Positions 47,801-59,800 of a DNA stretch of 64,000 nucleotides are shown piece after piece. The position numbers were made by a program, and so were the translations under genes. Source of the DNA: Bolinopsis microptera (lineage: Eukaryota > Ctenophora > Tentaculata > Lobata > Bolinopsidae); assembly GCF_026151205.1 (NCBI RefSeq), contig NC_087075.1:14521628-14585627 (forward strand), in the 5' to 3' direction. The notes under the pieces were generated by a model. The model was not told the DNA's origin and searched no databases. It was given only the letters and a program-made list of their open reading frames with translations. Position 1 is the first letter of the stretch. Every line of letters begins with the position of its first letter.

Positions 47801-50800
47801 GGGGAATATTGAAGCGTTTTCGGAGTTTGATAATATATTGTTGTTATAAACTTGGTCTTATCCAAATTGATGGCGTGAAGAATATTATGCTGTCTAGAAA
47901 AGACTTGTCTAAATGTTTCCATGATAATGTGACCTTTTTAATACTAATAGATGATATTATATGGTTCGTACATTGTCATCCTTCATATAAAACTTTTACG
48001 CTCGTTTGGTTTAAATTTGCGAAGTTGTGGCCAACATTTGTCTTGCTTTCTCCGATTACAATAAATAATCTTTTTAGCTAATCAAACAAGTTTTTGTTGA
48101 AGAAGAACAGCTATTTAAGCAGTTTATGAGCAAAGAAGAAATATGTGTCTGGGGAACCTCTTAATAACAGCCGCACTTCTAAAATGTATCTCTTGTGAAA
48201 GTGATACAGGCACAAGTAAGTCATACTTACGTCTTACAGAAACGATATTATTGAGGCTTACGTCGTCTAAACTTATTATTCTATTTATCTGAATTTTTAT
48301 TTTTATCCGAAACTTAATTTTGTGTCATAACATTGCTATTATTTCCATTATTTTATTTTTCTGAACTCTGACGTGCCACAAAATCGTATTTTCAGACTGG
48401 GGCGAGGTGTCAGAATTAGCTCAACAAGAAGTAAACTATGTCCTTAGTTTCGACGAGGAGATATCCAACAACAATCTAGTCATGACCTTTTATCCACATC
48501 AAAAGTTCGAAATGACAATGAGCTTCAAGGATAATAATCAGGAGTGCACAGTTCTCCTCAACTGGACTTCACGGTCAGGGAAAATGGGAGAGATAGAAAT
48601 TCCAAATCCTTGCCAGGAAGTTCCCTCTTATTATATGCTGCAATTTACAAATAGCATGGTCACGATATTCTGTGAGAATAACCCAAATTTCTTCTTCGCA
48701 CTTACCCAAGCTGGTATATGTGGCAGTGGACTAAGGGATAAAAAACTGGTTGATATAAAGTTTAGCGCTGCATATGACCATCTGCGTTATAGAGCTGTTG
48801 CGCTGAGGTACAACAACCAGAACTCGCCAGGTTAGACACTTTAGGAATAAGTAGAATAAGTAGAATAATATAAGTAGAATTTAGTAGAATAAGTAGAATA
48901 ATGTAAGTAGAATTTAGTAGAATAATATAAGTAGAATTTAGTAGAATAAGTAGAATAATGTAAGTAGAATTTAGTATAATAATATAAGTAGAATTTAGTA
49001 GAATAAGTAGAATAATGTAAGTAGACAGTTTTTGGGTTTTCCAAATAGTTTCTGATTATTCTGATTTGCGACAAATGATATTGCACTGTTAGGATAAACG
49101 ACGTTTCAAAGTAGTAATGTAAGTAGAATTAAGTAGAATAAGTAGAATAATATAAGTAGAATTAAGTAGAATAAGTAGAATAATATAAGCAGAATTAAGT
49201 AGAATAAGTAGAATAATATAAGTAGAATTAAGTAGAATAAGTAGAATAATATAAGTAGAATTAAGTAGAATAAGTAGAATAATATAAGTAGAATTTGAGA
49301 TTTACAAAGTTAATTGAAGATTCCAAACGATCTTATCACAAATTTAAATTATTAATCTTTTGACTATTTTACCGATCTTATCACAAATTGAAGTATACTA
49401 TTACTAAGAGTTGATTTTTTCGAAGTCTGCGGTACGAATGAGATGTTACGGTGGGAGTCAGATTCATACGGCACTAAGACCTACATCTGCAAAGGATGCC
49501 CAGACGCCTCCTATTCAACGGGTATGGGAGTCTACATGTGTAGCTGTGATGAAGGGACAGTGAGGAAACCTGGTGCATACGGCTGCAAAGGTATGTAAAT
49601 AGGCTGCTCACTGTACTACAACTGCCTTTCCAAATTTTATAAATTCTTTTTGATAAATTCGATTTTATTGAACCAAAATTCGTTACTAGGATTGTAAAGA
49701 TTAGGAGTAAGGAAGGTAAAATCCGTATTGGAGTATTGTTTATGAGTCGCATGGTTGCAATGTATTCTTGTGTAAAATTGTATTGATCCCGTTTGATGCG
49801 ACAAGGAAAAATGCTCTTATCAGGAACGGAATTTACTCAACGTTTCAATGTTACAACATCGTATTCATGATCTAAAAATATTTCTATCAAAAATTCAAAA
49901 CGTAAAACACATATATATCTGCGGGTATGTACAATAAGTAAGACATTAAAGATCCAGCAGTATATTTCTCATGACCTCCACCTCTCACCAGATGCAGTTC
50001 CCTGCAACTATAGTAACTATAGTAACTAGTAACTATAGTAACCAGATGCAGTTCCCTGCAACTATAGTAACTATAGTAACTATAGTAACTAGTAACTATA
50101 GTAACCAGATGCAGTTCCCTGCAACTATAGTAACTATAGTAACTATAGTAACTAGTAACTATAGTAACCAGATGCAGTTCCCTGCAACGGATTCTACTCT
50201 AGTTGGAATAACATTGCACTTGCAGAACAATCCTTCCCTATCAATGCCAATACAAGACTCACTGTCAAATGCGAATCTCAGACTCCCGGAATAGAAGCTG
50301 TGTTTGCTGGGGGAGACACTATTATAACATGTAAAACGGGGCAGCAGTATCATTATGAGACTCAACCAAAGTGTTTCACTCTAGGTATACCTTTTACAGT
50401 AATCATTTATTTAGCGAGTGATAACTTTTGCGAAGTTCGCATCAGCATGCTTGCAGCTTAACGGCAAACTGCATGATCTATACTTAATTTAGGACCAACT
50501 CAATTTCCACTTTTTACACAATTTTGGACTGGTCGCTCGAGCCAGTAACCCTCTCCCATTCTTACTCCCGCTCTCCCAGCCAACTTCGCATTACATTTCC
50601 CTCAGCACCCATGCCACCCCACCCCGAACAGGCTAACACGTTATACTAAACCCCCAGAACAGACTCACAATATGAACTTTAACCAAGATATCAAAATATA
50701 TAACACCCCCCCCCCCCCCCCCCCCCCCTCTGCGGGGATTTTGGGGAAAGGGAACAGGTTCATTAAATCGGAGTATGGTCAATCGGGTTTGACGCTGAAT

Positions 50801-53800
50801 AAGTGAATAAGTGAACGGTACCTAGTAATTGACGAGGGTTTATTGTTGTACTAAATTTGGAACAAACCTCGAAAAAAAGAACAACAAAAAGACACATACA
50901 ACATGAACCTTAACTAAGACTGCATGTAGACCAACTCAATTTCCACTTTTTACACAATTTTGGACTGGTCGCTCGAGCCAGTAACCCTCTCCCATTCTTA
51001 CTCCTGCTCTCCCAGCCAACTTCGCCATACATTTCCCTCAGCACCCCTGCCACCCCACCCCGAACAGGCTAACACGTTATACTAAACCCCCAGAACAGAC
51101 TCACAATATGAACCTTAACCAAGATATCAAAATATATAACACCCCCCCCCCCCCTGCGGGGATTTTGGGGAAAGGGAACAGGTTCATTAAATCGGAGTAT
51201 GGTCAATCGGGTTTGACGCTGAATAAGTGAATAAGTGAACGGTACCTAGTAATTGACGAGGGTTTATTGTTGTACTAAATTTGGAACAAACCTCGAAAAA
51301 AAGAACAACAAAAAGACACATACAACATGAACCTTAACTAAGACTGCATGTAGCGATAGGTAATGACAGAACTCACCATTTATATTGCCCGATGAGTGAG
51401 TTTCTTTCAATTATGACGTGCGGTGAAAATGTATTTAGCATGAATTACTCAATAATAAATGAATATCACAGTTTAATGTTGACGATCACCAATTCACCAA
51501 CTCCACAAGTTCAGTATAATGTAAAATGAATAAATCGATTATCTGCATAGGTAATTATAATACTCAGTTATCAGTAAACTAAAGGTAATTATAGTATTAA
51601 TAATACTCAGTGACTAATTACATAATAAGCAACTACTTACCTAATTAGCAACTACTTAGTAATTAGTAATTAGTAATTAGTAATAACCTGGAGGTTGGGA
51701 AGCAGAGAGAAAGAGTCGTCAAGTTGTCGGATAGAATTGTGAGATAGGTCTAGATAAAGTAGTGATATCCACGGGTGTATCGTGAACCTGAAAAGATGTA
51801 GATGTGGTTAATTAGGTTAATTATATCTTAAAGCCAATTACATAATTGTTTAATTAAAGTGAGGCTAGGCAGCCTCAACAGTTTAACCAGATTCAATCCG
51901 ACCAATTAAATTATTAAACTTAAACGTACGAGTTGAACATCATTTTTGAGTTGTACGAGTCCCTCATTTTAGTGTTGGACTCACTTCTCTCCGCTGCTGG
52001 CTGTTTGGGCTGAAAAATTAGGGATTATCAATTAATTGGTAATTAGTGATCAATTGATTTATTAATTTATCAATACACTAATTAATTAACTGATCATTTA
52101 CACAAATTTAAATGTACATAATAGATCTCGTAGTATAGATGGGTCATCAATTATAACTCCCTAAATTCCAAAATCAAATCTGTAAATTCCCCATGATCAC
52201 ACAATAGACATAATTAAATAGACATAATTCTTATTTTTAGCTTTTTACAACATGTGGCACTTTTGTCAGCGATCCTGATTATTTGGCAACGCGCCAGCAT
52301 AAAATTAAAATTAAACCAAATTTACTGAGTTTACACCGGTTTAAATCGGATTAAGGAAATAGATTGATTACGTTTTTATACAATACAGTATACAGAATAT
52401 GAGAATACGGTGCTCAAAACCATGCACTGGTGTAAAATATAATTGTATTTTTGTATAGCTGAGATACAACAAAAATCTGACTTGAATTTACGATGAACAG
52501 TTTAAAGTTTACAGCCGAACAGTAAAATTTTGGGATTGATTGTAACTTACGATATTTCAGGTTATTATTGTGAATAGGTAATTAGTATAACATTTTATAA
52601 TTCCATTAGAAAAACGGGGCAGGTATGTCAATCTTCAATCCAGCATGAGCAGTGGATATTAATCACTTCGACAATCCACCGTACGATAAAATGTATTTCA
52701 TACACGGGGATCATATTATTAAAACATAACTAAAACGGGAACTCTTACTAAAACGGGAACGGTTAGTTCCCATGATCTCGACTTCCATAGTCCCTTTCCG
52801 TTGTAGGTCACCTTGAACGATGGGGAACTATTTCAACTATTTCAACTATTTCAACTATTTCAACTATTTTAATCAACCCGACTCACATATTACAGATTAA
52901 GCAAACACATTTAAAATACTTTCTTTGGGCATATTTCAAAACTGGTTCCACTTGGAGGAAATTTCAGAAATGCTTTTATCAATCCAATTTTGGAAATTTT
53001 AGAATGTTTGAACTTTATACTTTGAAAATCTGCAATATTGGAGACATCAATCTACTCTATCATGCAAAAATAGCTCATTCTATCATCGACACTAAAACAA
53101 TCCTCAAAAGTGTGCTCTACTTCATAACGTCTCTAGATTAGGCCTTTGCTTGAACTAAACCCAAATTTTGTGTGTTAGTATATGAGATTTCATTTTTACA
53201 GACTGATATAAAGCCCAATCAAGGAGAAAGAGCTAACATGGGGAAAATGTGGTTTAAAAAATTTTGTCACTCTGTAACAAAAAAGTGTCAAAAAGTTATC
53301 TATTCTCTTAACTACACACCTATTGCATTCCATATTTTCTGAAGTATCTCAGTGACCTTACACTAAGATTTTCCAACATTTTCGATTGATAACATTATAA
53401 TTTAAGAGGAGATATGATGAGCCAAACTTTGGTCACTCCGTAACGCTGTGTTACGGAGTGACAAATTCAAGGGACATTGTCACTCCGTAACGAATTTTTT
53501 TATTGACATTTCTGTCTTCAGAAAGATACTGTCCAATCAGGTTGTCATAAATACACCAAAGGAGTTTGCAACCTATGCTGACAGTCTTCTCAAGTCAATA
53601 AATGTCGTGTATGTTGGAGATCCGAGATCTAGCCTCAGGTATGGAAGAGGAGTGCAGAAGGAAAGCAAGACCAGTTCCAGGAACCTTGAAAGTGCACCAC
53701 ATTGTCCGTTCTTTCAAAGATAACAGCTGCATCCTTACCTTTAGGGACACGTCAGTTGATGGATCTTTGATAAAGAAGATAGAGTATGCCGATGAATCAT

Positions 53801-56800
53801 CTGCTCAGACGACTTCAACAACAGTTATTGGAGAGGAGGAAACACCATCATCTTCTAACAGCTGTGAAACTTACAACATTGATCAATTCGTGATTGTTAA
53901 GTGGGAGGGTGAACTTTACCCAGGAAAAGTTATTGGCAAGCCAGACAGCAGCTGCACTGGAAAACCTGGATCAATCTGGAAATGGCCTGACAAAGAGGAC
54001 GTCCATGATTACGAACTTAGTGACGTGAAAGGAGCTATTGGAATTCCGAAGCTTTTGCCGGGAACAGGGAGAAGAATAGAGTTTGAAGTACCTGAACTTG
54101 CTTATAAGTGGGGTGTAAAGGTTTGAATTTTCGTTAATCTGTGTACATTGTACAGTTTATAACTTTAAACAAATAAGCCCAGATTTTTAAACATTTCATT
54201 ATGATATGTCACTCTGTAACAGATTCTTAACCGAGTAATATTTGTAGAAAGTTAAACCAATGAGACTGATTTTTATGCAGTTGTTTATATTTTTCAAACA
54301 GTGATTTAAATGTGCTGTATTTTAAGGGAAATTTACAGAGTTGTAAGCTCCAGGGTTGATTTTTATCACATGATCGTATTTTTATTCATAATTGTGATCA
54401 AGACTAATGAATTGTACCAGATTTGATTTATTTCACATCAACAAATTTGTGTGTCTACCTTGTTTAAGTGTTATCTATCTAATTTTGAAAAGAATTCTAC
54501 TATTTAGAGCCAGGAACAGGATGAAAAATGATGAAAAACTCGAGTGGAATGAGAGACTGTTTGATGCGTCACTCCGTAACAGTCACTCCGTAACAATCCC
54601 CAAAATTTTTGAAGCCTCAAATTTTTTATTCCTTAGGCAATACACACTTTTTCTTGATTAATTATTGAAGGAAAATGTCTGAAAAGTGCCTGGAAGCCGT
54701 CAAAATGCAACTTTCAAGAATATCTGAGATAAAAATTAGGTCAGAATATGGGTGTACCAAAATCTGAAAATTTATCTAGTCACTCCGGCTGCACGACAAA
54801 GGGGGGCCCTCCATTATTAGGGGTCAGATCATATGACGTATAATTAGTGATGTGACGTATAATTAGTGATGTGATCCACCAGCTGATGATTTACAGAACA
54901 TGTGAACTATACCCTATATCTAGCCCAGTTTAACCCCGTACTTTTGATTTAAATTAACAAGTCAATAGACATTTTTAATAATTAATCAAATTTAATGAAT
55001 ACTGAATACTGAATACTGAATACTGAATACTGAATACTGAATACTGAATACTGAATACTGAATACTGAATACTGAATACTGAATACTGAATACTGAATAC
55101 TGAATACTGAATACTGAATACTGAATACTGAATACTGAATACTGAATACTGAATACTGAATACTGAATACTGAATACTGAATACATTAATTATAATTTAC
55201 TACATATCGTGCCCAAAAACTGAGGCTACAGAAAACAAATACTCGATCTTGCTAGAGTATGTGGAGTAAAATGAACAGATATCGTGGAGTTGGGTATGGC
55301 AATTCCTTCGCCTCTTAGCGGGTGTCTTGCCAACACTCAACCTGTCGACAGTGTCTTCATGTTCCTGCTCGTGGAGAATACGATGACTCTGACTCCCCGA
55401 TCTGTAGAACCATCAAAGAGAATCGGAAAGAATCGTCTGAGAGGGATAGATAGCAGAGACACGGACACTTCGTAGGGAGTTTGTGCTTGCAGCACCGCCA
55501 GGAAGATGTGAGGGCTGAATCCTTGTTCTTCTTCCGACAGTAGATGAATCCATCAGAGTCAAGTAGCTGTTGAGATCCTGTCCGACCAGAGATGAATTTG
55601 GAGAAGGTAGGCATGTTGATAGAATGTAAGAATGCGATACTATTGTCTTTCATCTTTCAGTATATATAGGGGGGGGTCCACGTTAAAAAAAGTTAAAAAA
55701 GTTAAAGTAATTAATGTTAAATTTCAAAATTCAGGCTTAGAAAGTTTAACTTTTTTAACATAAATTCAAATTTGGGTTGAAATTGCAATGAAGTGAATAT
55801 TCTAGACTAGTTTACTTTTAGGTCATGCGTTGGTATTTTTGTTCATTAGTCATTACATGTAAGAATATAGGAATGCCCATGACAAGAGTAAAACAGTCAT
55901 ATAACATAGGTACAACCGATAAATAATTGATACATTTGATCATTAAACTGATTAAATGTTAAAAACAATTGAAATTCAAAACTACCGAGCTGGGTAAAAT
56001 AAAACCTTTCAATTATCGAGAGAATAAAATGAAAATATCTGCAAAAGTAATTTAATAAATTAGCTGGATAATATTAATTTAGCTGTATAATATTAAATAA
56101 ATGGAACATTGAAACTTATTCAGAAATATGTAAATTTATTTATGTACCATTGTCCATTATAAAAGTATCAATACAATTTGTGTTTCCTGACGAGGAGGGC
56201 CAGGGGATGTTATTTTCGTGGATTCTAACATTCTCCCTTCACGATATTAGCTACTCCTCTAATAAGGATCCATTTGGCTGCATGCAGGATAGTCAGCCGA
56301 TGACATTTGTCAAATATTTCTAACTTGTCCAGGTCACTTTCCTGAACACACTGGAAATTACTGGGTGATCCAAATCCCGCCTCTTCCAACTGTTCCGTGT
56401 AACATTCCAGACCATATCGTGACAGCCACCCTTCTAATGAGTATTGGTCGGGCTGCGAGCCATTTCCTTGGGTCCCGACTGAAGTCTGACTGTAATGTTC
56501 ATCCCCCAAATACTCTGCCTACTCCTTCCCAGTTTCTGACGTCCCGTTATACTTGGCATCAATAGCATTCGCTACTACCTGTAATCTGCCCGCAATTCCA
56601 ACCCATTGACCACTACTGTGTACTTGTGGTTGGCCGACATATCATGCTCTTTCCTATTATATGAATGATTATATTATTTGGTCTTCCAATGGTTGTGTGA
56701 AGGTTAGGTGGCCCAAAGTGTCACTGCTGGATAGAAACCCTGTGCTGCCGTGAGGTTGTCAGAACTTTGAAAAGGGGTATCCCTGTGGTGCCCCCTTCCA

Positions 56801-59800
56801 GTTAATCATCAGTCAACATGTTGATAGCCACTCCACATCAAGTCCTCCCCTGCTACCTCCACGTGGTGAAGACTGGAAACTGGGCTGTGTCCAGGCTAAA
56901 TACAGGAAGGGCGACGGGAAACAATGAGTCCCGAGGAGCTCAATCACAAAACGTCATTGACTCCTAAACTCTTGGCTCACAAGGGGCTCGGAGACTCATA
57001 AATCTTTATTGTGGATTGCACAGTAGTTAAAGAGGTGTAGGCTGTTACCCTCCAAACCTATTCTACTACGACCCAGTCAGACTGGACCACGCTCTGTTAG
57101 ATAGGATACAGCTCCCTGTGCCAGGGTAACCGGTACTCGGTAGTCAGAGGGAGAGTTAGCCCTCGTCAAAGCGGAAATTTCTGTTTCACGCTCTAACTCC
57201 CTTACGCTTTAGGTCATAAGCTTAATGTCCTGCATGGAGCAGGTGAAGATCGAGTAGAGTAAAGTTGAGTGCTAGTGATACAGCCTGATAAACGTTATGT
57301 TCATGTGGTTAACGTTTACATGTTCGAGTTGGTAAAATGTTCCTGCGGTTTTCCCCAATGTTCCGGTGGCATGGCATTGGGATTAGTGACCATTTGTCAC
57401 AGTGAAGGGGACTTCACTGGGTCACTTAGCCTTTTGAAAAACAGATATGGTCACAACCAAAAGCACTAGGGTTCAAGCCCCTACCAGGCCTATCGAGGAT
57501 CAGTACAGTTATGACTCGGTTGTCCTAAACCCACATAGTGGACGGGCAGCTGATGATGTGTTTATGAATCCTAGAAAGCCAACAGAAAACATCAAAAAAC
57601 AAAAAAATAGTGGAGGAGTAGTTAGTTGTACAACGAAGAGTATCATTGGGACTCTTAATGTCCGTACTGTGAGGGAGTTTTCTAAACGGCTTGAAATGGT
57701 TACTCTTTTCTTGCGCAGTCAGATATCTGTCCTTGCAATACAAGAACACCGAGTTGTGCATGATGAAGAAGTCAAGATAGAGAGGCACAAGAAGGGAGTC
57801 CACCTAATAACAACTTCAGCATGGAGAAACAGAGCACAAGCGTCTACAGGAGGAGTGGGATTCCTGCTGACTAAACAAGCCTTTAATGCAGTTAGTCTTA
57901 TCAAGACCTATAGTAAGCGCTGCATGCTTGTGTCGTTGGACGGAAACCCAAGATTAACCATAATCTCTGTGTATAGTCCAACGCGAACGGAATCCGCAAC
58001 TGTCGAAGAAGCCGAAGAGTTTCACGACTGCTTGAGAGCAGCAGTAAGGGAGGTCCCCTCTCATCATCTACTACTTGTAATAGGAGATCTTAATGCTCAC
58101 CTCAGCAAGTTGAATGCTGAAGATACGGGATGGTAATGGCATCAAGTGACCAATCGTAATGGTCATCTGCTCAGGGATACACTGCTGGAGGGAGAGTTAG
58201 AGGCGACGAATCATCGTTTTCAGAAGAGTCCTGGTAAGCAGTGGACTCACCTCTCAGATGGAGTACTAACTAGGAGCCAGATTGACTATGTCCTGGTACG
58301 GAAGAAGTGGATGAGCTCAATAAAGAACACTGAGCCATGCAACTCTTTCAATTCCCTGGGCTCTGACCATCGGGCAGTACTCTCAACTGTAAAGCTCAGT
58401 CTACGAAAGAGCATAAGTCCACCACGGGTCACACGTTACGACTTCAGTCGTCTCAAAACTGATCAAGAGTTACAGATCAAGTATGGAGTTGAAGTTAGAA
58501 ATAGGTATAGTGCACTCTTGAGTGAGGAGCAACTAGATCTAGGTCCTACTAGTGACGTCACCACTAAGTATGGTAAGTTTATTGAAGCAGTGAAGTATGC
58601 AAATAGGAAGCATCTTCCGCATAAACCTAAGAAGCGGTATGACGATCCTGCCAACGACCCACGAGTAGAGGAAGCCAGAAGCAAATTTTTTGCTGCCAAG
58701 GAGACCTACCATCTGGATCCTTGTGAAGACAACAGACAGACAGTTGCCGAGGAGAAAGACACTCTCTCTGCATGCTACCGTACTGTGGAGGAAGAGCTGC
58801 TTAAACAGAAAATAAGTAAAGCTGAAAACGCAGCCGATAGATGCAAGAACAAAGAGAGCTGGAATCTTGTTAATGAGGTCAGTGGGAGAAAGAAGAAGCC
58901 ATGTGGTCTTGTAGAAGGAGGTAGTAGAGAGGGTAGATTGAGAGCCTGGAAAGACCACTTTACCAAGCTACTTGGACAACCTCCAGTAGTTCCAAACGAA
59001 GAAGTGGACATACCAGTCGTACATCCACCACAAAACATCAGTGTGGATAAGTTCACCAAGACCGAACTGGAGGAGGCTACGAAATCGATTAAAGAAGGTA
59101 AGGCATTTGGAGAGGATGGAGTTGCCCCTGAAGTACTGAAGAGGGTAGATGTTGATGATTTGATCCTTGACATCTGCAATAAAGCACTAGATGATGGCGA
59201 TGTTCCTGACCAATGGAAGCACCTAAACATCGTGCCTGTTCCAAAGAAAGGGAATTTGACCAAAGTAGATAACTATAGAGGTATTGCACTAAAATCCATA
59301 GTGAGTAAGACTCTCAATAAGATGATACTGAACAGGATCAAACCTGCCATGGAAGACATCTTAAGGATCAATCAGAACGGATTCAGAGAGAGTAGGTCAA
59401 CAACTAGTCATATTCTTGGCCTAAGAAGGGTATTTGAGGGAGCCCGGGATAAAGATCTGACCGCGGTAATGCTCTTCATTGATTTCAAGATGGCATTCGA
59501 CAGCGTACACCGTGGACTCCTCATGAAGATCCTCCTGGCATATGGAATTCCCAAGGAGATTGTAGGCTTGATACAAAGAATGTATGCAGATACATTTGCT
59601 CGTGTGATTACCGAGGATGGTCTGAGTGAAGCATTCTTCATTCTAGCAGGAGTGATGCAGGGAGACACTTTGGCGCCCTACCTATTCATAATCGTAATTG
59701 GCTACATTATGAGGGTGTCCCTAGAGGGTAGGGACTAGGGACTTTGGGTTTACTCTACACCCTAGAAGAAGCCGTCGCTATCCGGCATAGCAGTCAAGGT

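Noticed and set aside
53602-54126. Independent host gene with a Tudor-like domain
   Set aside because: It lies between transposon end sequences, is split over two frames, and lacks exons upstream; better read as a transposon protein remnant.
57525-59668. Several minus-strand open frames across the LINE
   Set aside because: Antisense shadows of the endonuclease-reverse transcriptase coding region.
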